Shown here in pieces: positions 54,450 through 64,000 of a DNA stretch of 64,000 bases. The DNA is from Vanessa cardui. Taxonomy: Eukaryota > Arthropoda > Insecta > Lepidoptera > Nymphalidae. The number at the start of each line of letters is the position of its first letter. Position 1 is the stretch's first letter. The position numbers and the translations under genes were made by a program. A model generated the notes under the pieces. The model saw only the letters and a list, made by a program, of their open reading frames with translations, ran no database searches and was not told where the DNA came from. Where the stretch lies: assembly GCF_905220365.1 (NCBI RefSeq), contig NC_061146.1, positions 8,187,538 to 8,251,537 on the forward strand, given 5' to 3'.

Positions 54450-54690
54450 TTTTTCTTATAGGGGTAGGTGGATGAACAGTTGAGGCATCTGATGTTTGTG
54501 CTCACCTCTTATCAAAGACATTAGCACTGTGAAGTATATTAATAATACACACCAATCTTTGGAATTAAGTTGTTATATTCCTTGTGACAATATACCGACT
54601 TATTCACTTTGCAATCTGGAATACAATACTAATAAATCTTGGTATTTACCAGCCTTGCCAGCATTGATGAGTATATAATACCGACCCAAA
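54450..54690 (+). repeat. Rep-E, highly diverged
   Basis: CTTATAGGGGTAGGTGGATG, ACACCAATCTTTGGAATTAA, ACTTATTCACTTTGCAATCT, GAATACAATACTAATAAATC keep the order of the family at low identity. Confidence 0.45.
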
Positions 54691-55699
54691 CGGCCACACA
54701 CAATTCCGCATAAAGTAAAATTATCTGAAACAAAATAAATAATTTCTTAAACATAGTAACAAGATAACATTTGCGTTTTAGTTGAATAAATTCTTATTTC
54801 TTCACTTAGAAAGGAGATTTAAGACATTTTTCGAAATTCCTTTTTAGAGAAGCATTTTTCAGTTCTGTTTTCGTGGACTTCTGAAGTGCTTTCGAGACCG
54901 GTCCGTAAGTTCTTTGAGTCTCGGATAATTAATTTAAATTTGGCCGTCTGTCACACTTTACGTTACTGTAGCCGTTTTTCAAAGAAGTAATAAGTGTCCT
55001 TGGTTGATACTTTTTTCTTGATTACACGAACGTTCGAGAAGCTTTACAAATGGATATTTGTCACAAATATCTTTACAATTAAAGTACTTTAAACAATTTC
55101 GCTGTAGGGCGTTGTTCAATACCGTCTGTGGGGATACCATCCTCTCATTATATATTCAACTAATTAGGAATACCATTACATCGAGATTATCGTTGTTATA
55201 CATCACCATCAGTATAAAAGTAAATGATTTAGGCATATGTCATGATAGTCAGCCTCTATTCAATCAAAAAGTAAAGAATACATATAATTTGTGCTCAATT
55301 TTAATTTTAATTTCAATCGCTAATTTAATGTATGTTTTTATTTTCTATTATATAATTTTAGTTTGAATAATGTTTAATTTATATTTTCAGTAATATGCAT
55401 GTTGAGACTATCTGTAAATAGTAGAACTTTTGCTTTGATAATTTTGAAATGTTATTTATTTTTCATGTGATATTGTATCTACTGTTGGTTGTCCTAATAA
55501 AATAAAATAAACTACTACATAGTTATTATACATACATACATAGTTATAACTACTATATAGTTTATTTTTACATTTCATTAAAAGTAAAAAGGATAGCTTG
55601 ATAAAAACAATAAGTAAAAGGGATAACTAGATGTTTTAATTACGCAAAACGTATTACTTCGTAATTATGATGTATTATAACGTATTACTACGTAAAACA
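54691..55699. other. No gene seen
   Basis: A 102-codon frame at 55058-55366 is AT-rich and hydrophobic at its end, with no known domain. A start codon with good context is lacking. Confidence 0.4.
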
Positions 55700-55818
55700 A
55701 CTAAAGGCAAATTAGGACGTTTTCTAGTCTTCACTTTTTGCGCGTTAGTAACATATCTGTTTAATAGAACATCATTGACAGACAGAGATACTTACACATA
55801 TATAATATCGGTATAGAT
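55700..55818 (+). mobile_element. Degraded RTE-like LINE tail
   Basis: TCTAGTCTTCACTTTTTGCG, then CATTGACAGACAGAGATACT and ATATAATATCGGTATAGATT. Confidence 0.5.
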
Positions 55819-56097
55819 TAATTACCCATTTTTATTAGTAAATAGTTTCTTGTTAAATCTGTTTTCAAGATATACCAGTCGAGTTGGCCTCTGGGGACCA
55901 ATCAACGTCGAGATTTACAAATATTTGGACCTCTGTTAATTGGTCCAATCACAAGTACCCAATTAGAATGTAATGTCCTTGTATCATACGTTTATCTACG
56001 GCCTCGTGGGATAAAGATATTCAGTAAAAATCCGGGAAAGAGAAACTAATGATGTAATTTATATTTGTGGGAAATTTAGTCAATAATTGGTTAGTCG

Positions 56098-56302
56098 GAG
56101 TCGAGATGGCCCAGTGGTTAGAACGCGTGCATCTTAACCGATGATTGCAGGTTCAAACCCAGGCAAGCACCACCGAATATTCATGTGTTTAATTTGTGTT
56201 TACAATTCATCTCGTGCTCGGCGGTGAAGGAAAACATCGTGAGGAAACCTGCAATCATCGGTTAAGATTCACGCACTACACAAAACCACTGGGCAATCTC
56301 GG
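56098..56302 (+). mobile_element. SINE-A folded back on itself
   Basis: A sense 5' half (GAGTCGAGATGGCCCAGTGG, B box GGTTCAAACCC, to GAGGAAACCTGC at 56251). It joins without a gap an antisense copy of its own head (AATCATCGGTTAAGATTCAC ... CCACTGGGCAATCTCGG, 56252-56302). The normal 3' half is absent. Confidence 0.85.
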
Positions 56303-56521
56303 TTTGTGCGTGTTTCCTGTGACAAAAATTAGTTGATACCTTATACTGACCGGTTTATTGACAAATTTTCTCTTACGATTACGCAGCGGTATTCAAACTC
56401 CTCCATTCTTCCTCTAACCCAAAGCGCTAGCCGAGACCAAAATGCTTTTTTTTCCATTTGTCATTTATACAGAAGCCTCTTAAGACTTCAAAATTATCGC
56501 GTACAGTTCTGAATAAAATCC

Positions 56522-56761
56522 GTAGTTATTCTACTGCCAAATAACAGTACTCAGCATTGTTGTGTTCCGGTTTGAAGGGTGAGTGAGCCGGTGTAACTAC
56601 AGGCACAAGGGACATAACATCTTAGTTCCCAAGGTTGGCGGCGCATTGACGATGTAAGGAATAGTTAATATTTCTTACAGTATCATTGTCTCTGGGTGAT
56701 GGTGACCACTTACTATCAGGTGGCCCATATGCTCGTCCGCCAACCTAAACCATAAAACAAA
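56522..56761 (-). repeat. Rep-E, antisense, well preserved
   Basis: GTTATTCTACTGCCAAATAA, GTTGTGTTCCGGTTTGAAGG, CATAACATCTTAGTTCCCAA, AAGGAATAGTTAATATTTCT, ATATGCTCGTCCGCCAACCT. Confidence 0.85.
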
Positions 56762-58524
56762 AAACCGTATTTTAACGAAAATGACACTTACGATTTAAGA
56801 GTTAAGAGCGTTGTAGTTGTATTAATATTATTCGGTGTATTTACAAACAATGCCATGTTTTGTCTAGTGGCTATCATCGATTTTCACTAGAGCACTTTGT
56901 ATACTCTCTTTGATGTGCTGGAGTATACCGAAACATACGTTTGTGAATATTAAATCAATGATTTCACGTACTAAATAAATTATATATTATGTTCACCTGT
57001 TCAGAGCCTGGTGGCCGTAGATTGAGGTTGTAGATTCCGTATAGAGGATGTGTTGGGGGTAAGAGCGTCACGGAGACCGTAAAGGCAAACGATACGACAT
57101 TTAACTTACTTTAAAAAAGGAAGTGACGTTTTTCGGCTGTGTTTTGTTATTTGCTACCATTTATAAACCGATTTGGAAAAATCTCTATTTGTTTGGGATG
57201 GCTTACTACTCGTTTGGTCCCATTTGAATTTGAAAAAACATAACCTCGTTAATAAGGGTAAAAGGATAATGTAATAGGTGATTTTATTTCGAATATTATT
57301 TTCCAAGATTTTTATTTAAGGTCGATTTTTTGTTGAAGCAAAATGTTCTTGAAATTATATTGTAGGAAATGTTTATTCTGAGAGAATATAGCTCTATGGA
57401 TTGAATATCTGACACGAAAATAACAGGTTCAAATCCGGAGAAACACAATTGGTTTTCCATGTACTTAATCATCAGTTTCTAATATTCTACTGTTAAATAG
57501 TAATCCTTTGTATTGATGTGTTTCGATTCAAGCGAACAAGTTTAGTTAGTTTATAAAGGACATAAGTTCAACTTTACCAAGATTAGTATTACATCCGTAG
57601 TGTAAGGGAATCTTAACATTATTTCGATCCTCAATATCTATAGGCGGTTATGACCACTTACCATCAAGCGAAATATTGGGTACATTGTCAAAAAAATGAA
57701 GATTTACCACGTGGAACTTTGTAGTGAAGAAATAAAAGCAAATACAAAATTAAAAAACGAATACAAATTCCACGTGGTCCAAACAACATGTCATTTTATT
57801 AATACTTTACTTTGGATAATAATTATACTGACGTTTTAACAATAAGAAGCGTCAGGCAGTCTTTTGTTTTATAATCGGCGAGCGAAATATGTTAATGGAA
57901 ATAGTTTTCAGTAATTTAGTTTCATGAACAGAACCTAAGGCTCACTGTTCATACGTTTATATGTAAATTTCGACATCATGTCGGCATGTACGGTTTGATT
58001 ATCAAAATATGTTAATGGCCTACGTGTTGGTTGTCCGTACACGCTTAACGGTCGCGTTACGAATAAATCAAGTTGACCCTACCATTTGTGCGTCTTGGTA
58101 TCAAGTTATGGAAGTCTAGAATTGAAAAGAGACTATTTTCGTTTTCGTCATTTTTCAAAGATCTAGTCACTTGCGAAAACAACCGCTCGCGTTTAATTAT
58201 TATCGTGCATTAGTGTGCGTGTGTGACGCCCGAGTTTACATGTCTTAGTGTGCGTGAGACGGTTAAAAGTAATGTCAGCAAAAAATTGCGGTGCGTCTAT
58301 GTGTATGTGTATATTCATTCACAAGGCGTATTAATTTTTTCAGATAGTGTACATGAGAAACAGAGCAATTATTAATTACTGAATAAGTAAAAAAAAAAAC
58401 AAAACCAATTTGAAGCAAAATATATGAAAACCTAGACTTTCCATAATAAAATAAATACAGACTATATTAGAGAGATGATTCGCCGTCCAAGCCAAATAAG
58501 TCGTATCCCCAAGACACCCCAATC
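56762..58524. other. No gene seen; scattered fragments
   Basis: A weak antisense Rep-E copy lies at about 57490-57670 (TATGACCACTTACCATCAAG). A small hairpin (CCACGTGGAA / TTCCACGTGG) spans 57706-57778. About 58140-58280 is relatively CpG-rich (GAAAACAACCGCTCGCGTTT) with TCTTAGTGTGCGTG words and could be regulatory, but there is nothing firm. Confidence 0.4.
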
Positions 58525-58692
58525 AAAATGAAAATATTCTTTATTCAAATAGGCTCATACGAGCACTTTTATTGTCGTCATATCTATATGTATAAAGTCA
58601 AAGTCAAAAATCCAGTAGTATAAAGTAGTTAAAAATCTACCACCTGTTCGGAATTTAACGCCTCAGAACTGAGAAGAACCGGTGATATACAA
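58525..58692 (-). mobile_element. CR1-like LINE 3' end, antisense
   Basis: AATCAAAATGAAAATATTCT, TTATTCAAATAGGCTCATAC, GAGCACTTTTATTGTCGTCA, AACTGAGAAGAACCGGTGAT. Confidence 0.7.
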
Positions 58693-58756
58693 CAATGGTA
58701 TCTGTTATTTGATATGTAGGTAAATTATTTAGTCAAGACAATGCCCTTTCTATGTA

Positions 58757-58945
58757 CAGTCAGAGTAGGAAAACCTTCGCCATTTTTCAAATCCATTCCT
58801 TTATCAAGTCCTAAACTCTTAGTACCTTTTGAATCTAAACATCAAATCATTGCGACGCAATATGTCTTCTCGATCGGTAAAGCAGATCGCTCATACTGTG
58901 CACGCGAAAATAGATCTTAAGGTGACGAACCTTTTCTTATTACTG
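58757..58945 (-). mobile_element. TA-flanked MITE, family M2, 189 bp
   Basis: TIRs CAGTCAGAGTAGGAAAACCT and AAGGTTCGTCACC...ATTACTG (the right end reads GGTGACGAACCTTTTCTTAT, then TACTG), with TA at 58755-58756 and 58946-58947. Internal CGATCGGTAAAGCAGAT and CTCATACTGTGCACGCG match, inverted, the 60527 copy. Confidence 0.8.
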
Positions 58946-59096
58946 TACCTATATATTGTGTACATATCAACGGATCAATCGTCACTGTTTCAACTTATTC
59001 GCGCTTTAATTCGTAAAATAAATAACGTTAACTTTTTTTTTTAAATTTTCAAATGTATTTTACTATCGACCAGTGTTCGATCTTAGGCACTAATTT

Positions 59097-59225
59097 TCCA
59101 AATTAGTACAAGCCAGTGACTATAACAATGAGGCTGATGACATGACAAGTCCACCAACCGATGTCGACCAAGACTTCCATTCTCAGGAGTCAAATGGCCT
59201 GAGTGCGGTCTTCGTTACTATATAG
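59097..59225 (+). other. Coding-like short stretch, unrecognised
   Basis: An open run ending at TAG 59223-59225 reads QASDYNNEADDMTSPPTDVD, then QDFHSQESNGLSAVFVTI. Its composition (acidic, Ser/Pro) differs from the Lys/Ile/Asn/Phe-rich chance frames around it. TTCCAAATTAG just before could be a splice acceptor. It may equally be a scrap of a transposase N-terminus. Confidence 0.15.
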
Positions 59226-59364
59226 TTTGCATTTGACAATTGAAATTGCAATTCAACAAGGAACTATTGCTCGGATTTCCCACAACTGACCACTTCGTTA
59301 TTCATATTATATCTGGAGAGAGTTACACACAACAAGGCACGGCAATTTAAAAACCTACCTTCAT

Positions 59365-59519
59365 TGACGACCTCCGTGTTCGAGTAGTGTGTACACCGGT
59401 TTTCATGGGTACGTCACTCTGAGGTCCCGGGTTCGATTCCCATTAATTTTCTATGTTGTCTTGGGTCTGGATGTTTGTGATCAGAGTAATATATGAGCAG
59501 TTGTCCAATATTTATTTAT
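59365..59519 (+). mobile_element. SINE-B, internally deleted
   Basis: GACGACCTCCGTGTTCGAGT, CCGGGTTCGATTCCCATTAA, GTCTTGGGTCTGGATGTTTG, TGATCAGAGTAATATATGAG, with the GTACCGTCG block missing. Confidence 0.85.
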
Positions 59520-59761
59520 TATTTGAACTATGAATTAAACCGAGAAATTCAAGACTCGCCTAATAAGCTACACTACACCAATAGCCTGTAAATTTTTAGA
59601 TAGCATCAGATTTCGTTTCAGTGGTAAGAGCAATTGACAGACAAACAGACACAGCTAATTCCGAATTCATAATATATAATTTGCGTGAACTATACAAACG
59701 ACTTCCCATGTTTTTCTCTTCTTAAAATATGCCTTTTATTTCACTTGATTTTGTTTTAACC

Positions 59762-59990
59762 TTAACAGCCTGTAAATTTCCAACTTCTAGGCTAAGATCT
59801 CATCTCCCTTTGAGGAGAAGGTTTTGAAGATATCCTACCACGCTGCTCCAATGAGTGTTGGTAGGTACACATATGGCAGAATTGCGTTGAAATTAGACAC
59901 ATGCAGGTTTCCTTACGATATTTTCCTTCACCACCGAACACGAAATGAATAATAAACACAAATTAAGCACATGGAAGTTAGTTAGTGTAA
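59762..59990 (-). mobile_element. SINE-A, antisense, diverged
   Basis: TAACAGCCTGTAAATTTCCA, ATCCTACCACGCTGCTCCAA, CATGCAGGTTTCCTTACGAT, GTGTTTATT...CATT. The head is missing. Confidence 0.8.
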
Positions 59991-60007
59991 TTAGTTATCA
60001 TCATCAT

Positions 60008-60245
60008 CAATAGTCTGTAAATTTCCCACTGCTGGGATAAGGCTTTCTCCCAGCAGTGGAAAGTGGCCCTTTGAGGAGGAGGTTTGGAACATATTCCACT
60101 ACTTTGCTCAAATGCCGGTTCGTTACACATGTGGCTGAATTTCGTTAAAATTAGTTAGATGAATTACAAAATTCAGTGATGCTTGCCTGGGTTTGAACCC
60201 GCTATTATCGTTTAAGATGCATGCGTTCTAACCACTGAGGCATCG
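60008..60245 (-). mobile_element. SINE-A, antisense, rearranged
   Basis: ATAGTCTGTAAATTTCCCAC, then a local inverted duplication (CCACTGCTGGGA / TCCCAGCAGTGG at 60027-60060), TATTCCACTACTTTGCTCAA, GGGTTTGAACCCGC, AACCACTGAGGCATCG. Confidence 0.8.
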
Positions 60246-60526
60246 TGTTTTCTGTCTATAGCCTGTTATCAGCTAATTAGTGTCGTATTGAATTTGCTCA
60301 AATGTTGTACCATTATATCAAATATCAATCAAACTGTCCGACAGTGTGATGTCACAGGATCATTATGTAGTTAATTCGATCATATGATAATGAAATTAAT
60401 TAACATTCACGAAAACATACGTTATTGTTATGAAAATAAGATATTAATTGCTTTGGTGTTTAGTGAAGTTAGGACATCTAGTAGTTGGAGAAGTTTACTT
60501 TTTACCATTTTCGATAGTGTGATATA

Positions 60527-60711
60527 CAGTCAGGGTAAAAAAGGTTCGTCACCTTAAGAACTATTTTCGCGTGCACAGTATGAGCGATAATCTGCTATAA
60601 CGATCGAGAATGACAAATTTCGTCGCAATTATTCGATGCTTAGATTCAAAAGGTACTAAGAGTTTAAGACTTGATAAAGGAATTAATTTGAAAACTGACG
60701 AAGTTTTATCT
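60527..60711 (+). mobile_element. M2 MITE, right end degraded
   Basis: TA|CAGTCAGGGTAAAAAAGGTT, GCGTGCACAGTATGAGCGAT, TTCAAAAGGTACTAAGAGTT, GACTTGATAAAGGAATTAAT. The right TIR fades at GACGAAGTTTTATC, where a CR1-like end begins. Confidence 0.75.
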
Positions 60712-60718
60712 ATTTAGA

Positions 60719-60822
60719 TGCTCTGCCGGTTCTCGGTAGAATCTACTTTTCGAACCGTGAGTAACATGACGAGTCAAAAATGCTTTAATGAATCGACTTA
60801 AGTAAAGAATATTTTGATATTG
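60719..60822 (+). mobile_element. CR1-like LINE 3' end
   Basis: CTCTGCCGGTTCTCGGTAGA, ATCTACTTTTCGAACCGTGA, GAGTCAAAAATGCTTTAATG. It abuts the M2 copy. Confidence 0.65.
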
Positions 60823-61053
60823 TTTAATTTTAAATTTGGATCAAATTTTGGCTGTTAGGATGAGGGTTACAATCAACAAATAAAATGCGCAAGGCAACTT
60901 TAAGCAAAGCCCTTCCCTTCAATCCACCTGGTGATTCTCGTTGATTTTCATATTTAATTTATTTGTTTAATAAATGTTTGTGATTGATGGATTAAAGAAA
61001 ATTTACATTTAGAAATCGTAATAATTTTAATTATATTTACATAATTATTGTTA

Positions 61054-61340
61054 AGAGCCGAGATGGCCCAGTGGTTAGAACGCGTGCATCTTAACTGAAG
61101 ATTTCGGGTTCAAACCCGGGCAAGCACCACTATATATATATATGCTTAATTTGTGTTTACAATTCATCTCGTGCTCGGCGGTGAAGGAAAACATCGTGAG
61201 GAAACCTGTATGTGCCTAATTTCATCGGAATTCTATCACATGTGCATTCCACCAACCCGCTTTGGAACATGTTTCAAACCCTCTCCTTAATGGAAGAGGA
61301 GGCCTTAGCCTAGCAGAGGGTGATTTACAGGCTATTACTA
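61054..61340 (+). mobile_element. SINE-A, full length
   Basis: GAGCCGAGATGGCCCAGTGG, GGTTCAAACCCGGGCAAGCA, CATCTCGTGCTCGGCGGTGA, TAGCAGAGGGTGATTTACAG, and a (TAC)n tail instead of TTG. Confidence 0.9.
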
Positions 61341-61953
61341 CTACTACTACTTAAATTATCTGAATCATGCTAATGTTATTTAGAAAAATATACAGAATGA
61401 AAAATTAAGATGTATGGTATCTAAGCTAAGGGTAATTAATAAATAACATTTTCTGCAACATTTCGAACTACAGGATATTTTTATATCTGTATATATCTCT
61501 GACCTTATACAACATTATCTGTGACTGTGACATTTTTCGCGTTTGAATTTTTCAAAAAAAATATATTCAAGCCTAAGTTACTTCTTATTACATCAGCTGT
61601 TTGTCAGTAAAAGTCCCATTAAAATCGGTCCAGTTATTCTAGAGAAAACCCAGAACAAACAGACAGACAAACAAAAATTTAATAAAATGTTAATTCCTTA
61701 TATGTTTATACGCATTTATTAAAAAGCGATTGTTTTGATATTCAAACAGACACTCCAATTTTATTATATGTATAGATTACGATTAATTTTGAAAGTAAAG
61801 TTCATTTCCTGCAAAATTTTGTTTGAACGGCATTCAGCCGTGTTTCCTATAAAGATCATAAGTCTCTTAAAATAGCGGATCTGACCCAAGAAATTCACCA
61901 GAAATTTATTCAAAATTAAAATTGAATAAGAATTGAGAATGTAATGACTCAGA
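61341..61953. other. No gene seen; LINE-tail-like patch
   Basis: About 61560-61775 (CAGCTGTTTGTCAGTAAAAG, AAAATCGGTCCAGTTATTCT, AACAAACAGACAGACAAAC, CAAACAGACACTCCAATTTT) resembles 21720-21870 and is probably another LINE 3' end. Confidence 0.5.
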
Positions 61954-62149
61954 ACAACATCTCATACATCACTCTGATCCCAATGTAAGCTAAAGCACTT
62001 GTGTTGTTGAGAATCAGAAGTAACGACGTTACCACAAACACCCAGACCCAAGACAACATAGAAAACTAATGAACTTTTTTCTACATCGACTCGGCTGGGA
62101 ACTCGCAGTGAATACCCTTAAATCCGGTGTATACTCGACCACGGATGTC
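61954..62149 (-). mobile_element. SINE-B, antisense, deleted near the B box
   Basis: ACATCTCATACATCACTCTG, ATCAGAAGTAACGACGTTAC, TTCTACATCGACTCGGCTGG. The B box is lost. ACTCGACCACGGATGTC ends it. Confidence 0.8.
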
Positions 62150-62226
62150 TAATTGCTAAGTTATAAAATACAATTACATTAATTACTGTTCACTTTAATG
62201 GTTACACTAGCCTTATGTCCTGATGG

Positions 62227-62475
62227 CCTGAGATGGCCCAGTGGTTAGAACGCGTGCATCGCGCAAGCACCACTATATACATAAGCTTCATTCTCTCGTG
62301 CTCGGCGGTGAAGGAAAACGTCGTGAGAAAACCTGCATGTGTCTAATTTCATCGAAATTCTGCCACATGAGCATCCCGCATTGGAACAGCGTGGTGGAAT
62401 ATGTTCCAAATCCTCACCTTAATGGAATAGGAGGCCTTAGCCCAGCAGTGGGTAATTTACAGGCTGTGACTTTAC
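62227..62475 (+). mobile_element. SINE-A, B box deleted; ACTTT tail
   Basis: GCCTGAGATGGCCCAGTGGT, then GCATC joined to GCGCAAGCACCACTATATAC (the B box is lost), TCGTGCTCGGCGGTGAAGGA, GGCTGTGACTTTACTTTAT. Confidence 0.85.
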
Positions 62476-62849
62476 TTTATACCTGTGTCCATTGAGTTAC
62501 GTGTGTTCTCCGTTCACGAGAAATGTGAATCATAGTCCTGAAATATATCCAGCAAGCAATTTAGTGTCATATTTCAAACACAATAAGGTACATAATTCTG
62601 TTTTCGCACATCATTATCATTTGTTACGGCTTTGTTTGATACATAATTGCTTTTTATAGCGTGAAAATGTCTGGTCCCGTAATGGGGACGCTGTATGAAC
62701 ACGTTCAACGGTAACATACGTTAACTGTACGTTTTGGAAGTGAATATTTACAGCTCTATTGTAATTAATAAACCTTTTCATTTATTTAGAACGTCAAACA
62801 AATAATTATGGTTGTAATATAAAAGGTACATGAAGATTTAGAAGGTACA
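62476..62849. other. No gene seen
   Basis: No repeat or frame recognised. Confidence 0.5.
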
Positions 62850-63137
62850 TTACTTGGTGGTAGGGTTTTGTGCAAGCCCGTCTGGGTAGGTACCACCCAC
62901 TCATCAGTTATTCTTCCGCCAAATAACAGTACTCGGTATTGTTGTGTTCCGGTTTGAAGGGTGAATGGGCCAGTGTAACTACAGGCACAAGGGACATAAC
63001 ATCTTAGTTCCCAAGGTTGGTGGCACATTGACGATGTAAGGAATGGTTAATATTTCTTACAGCGACATTGTCTATGGGTGATAGTGACCACTTACCATCA
63101 GGTGGCCCATATGATCGTCCGCCAACCTATACCATAA
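62850..63137 (-). repeat. Rep-E, full length, best preserved
   Basis: TTACTTGGTGGTAGGGTTTT, CCCGTCTGGGTAGGTACCAC, TCTTCCGCCAAATAACAGTA, GAACTAAGATGTTATGTCCC (complement), ATGATCGTCCGCCAACCTAT, ACCATAAAA. It serves as the reference for the family. No A or B box is obvious. Confidence 0.85.
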
Positions 63138-63172
63138 AAAAACATGAAGATAATACTTCTTAAATGATACCG

Positions 63173-63275
63173 GTTGCCCGCGGCTTCGCCCTCGTTTTAG
63201 TGATTGGTTGTCATGAGTTACGTAAGTAGCGTATGTCTTTTCGTGGAGTTTTTTTTACATTTATAATATGATGAA
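63173..63275 (+). mobile_element. RTE-like LINE 3'-end relic
   Basis: GGTTGCCCGCGGCTTCGCCC, TTGGTTGTCATGAGTTACGT, TTTTTTTTACATTTATAATA, with a middle deletion. Confidence 0.6.
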
Positions 63276-63351
63276 CACTACAAACGGCATACACTTGCTT
63301 TTGTCGTATCTCTTCTTAAAAAATGTATTGCCTTTAATTTTACTTACATTA

Positions 63352-63456
63352 ACAGCCTGTAAATTTCCCAATGCTGGGCTAAGACCCCCTCTCCCTTTCA
63401 GGAGAAGGGTTGGAGGATATTTCACAACGATGCTCTAATGCTGGCTGGTGGTACCT
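63352..63456 (-). mobile_element. SINE-A 3' fragment, antisense
   Basis: TAACAGCCTGTAAATTTCCC, AATGCTGGGCTAAGACC, GCTCTAATGCTGGCTGGTGG. Confidence 0.75.
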
Positions 63457-64000
63457 AATAAATAAATAACCTCAATTTCCTTGCTTGTATATTATTACTT
63501 TCATTAAGATAATTGTTCTTTTATTTGCTATTATTTGCCGTTTTTCTTTCATTTCGAAACCAACAAATCCATTGTTACCTATTCCAAGATAAATTGCTTG
63601 TAATAAAGCCATTATAAAAAATAATTCAAGCGTTACAAAACGGTTTTCATGGGATCAGAAAATTACCCGAGAAAATTCGTTAAATTAAATTTGTATCTAT
63701 CATAAATTATTAAAAGGGAAACATCTTAACCCTTCCCGGATATAATTACTCAAAACAAAATGGCGTCGAGAATGTCATTAACGGGTTAAGGATCTGAAAT
63801 GGCGGGTAAATCATAAGTTTTGTCGGAATTAAAGATTATCGTGTATTTAAACAGTTTGTTTTATTACGTGCGATGTAAAAGCTTTAATGGTATGTTAAAA
63901 ATTTGCTCAAAACCCCAATTCTAATTAAATTAATTTTCTTAGTTTAATCCTTGTAAAAATCCAATCAAATCAGTATACTTTCGCTCGCTACTTTGTACCG
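63457..64000. other. No gene seen
   Basis: AT-rich, with no repeat or frame recognised up to the window end. Confidence 0.5.

Noticed and set aside
55058..55366. 102-codon frame
   Set aside because: AT-rich, Ile/Leu/Tyr-rich sequence as expected by chance, with no ATG in good context.
57706..57778. Hairpin CCACGTGGAACTTTGT / ACAAATTCCACGTGGT as a possible microRNA
   Set aside because: The arms are only about 16 bp with a 40-base AT-rich loop, short for a precursor. The E-box palindrome explains much of the pairing.

Overview
This window is AT-rich animal DNA that reads as a repeat-dense intergenic or intronic stretch of a lepidopteran (moth or butterfly) genome. The evidence is: no prokaryotic-style gene packing; dozens of dispersed tRNA-headed SINE copies; a Dong/R4-type LINE sitting in (TAA)n; CR1-like and RTE-like LINE ends; LEP1-like and other repeats that I know from Lepidoptera; and Tc1/mariner and hAT MITEs. 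The lepidopteran assignment is inference from repeat content. I found no convincing host protein-coding gene. Every long open frame belongs to a mobile element.

Two large retrotransposons dominate. (1) 12563-16959 is a nearly full-length Dong/R4-clade LINE with one pol frame broken near 14505. It carries a Myb-like N-terminus, reverse transcriptase with YMDD, a CCHC knuckle and a cut-short restriction-like endonuclease. Directly upstream (about 11995-12562) lies the 3' end of a second, 5'-truncated copy, and (TAA)n tracts mark every boundary. (2) About 37.8-42.57 kb is a CR1/Jockey-group LINE with two intact frames: ORF1 (PHD-like finger, coiled coil, FP-like C-terminal domain) and ORF2 (APE endonuclease plus reverse transcriptase). 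It ends in a (TAAA)n tail. Smaller LINE relics are 5'-truncated C-terminal pieces at 6.7-6.9, 32.6-33.0, 46.5-47.0 and 48.17-48.43 kb.

The rest is a mosaic. SINE-A (about 300 bp, A and B boxes visible) has about 20 copies and two tail types. SINE-B (about 240 bp) has about 10 copies. Rep-E (about 290 bp, no clear tRNA head), Rep-C and Rep-D are other dispersed families. CR1-like and RTE-like 3' ends recur throughout. DNA transposon relics include an inverted pair of TA-flanked MITEs (3737-4074 and 33070-33353), a second TA-flanked MITE family (28194-28803, 58757-58945, 60527-60711), a hAT-type MITE (49436-49788), a pogo/Tigger-like end (9649) and a large foldback structure (18733-20046). Several nestings are dated by target-site duplications: SINE-A in Rep-D at 1418, SINE-A in Rep-E at 44855, and Rep-C in the Dong 3' UTR at 16296.

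Possible host signals are few and weak: a 5'-UTR-exon-like segment with a consensus donor near 35.15-35.35 kb, a TATA-plus-donor segment near 11.33-11.61 kb, and a perfect DR1 nuclear-receptor half-site pair at 27474. Coordinates of repeat copies were read by eye and may be off by several bases unless a target-site duplication is quoted.
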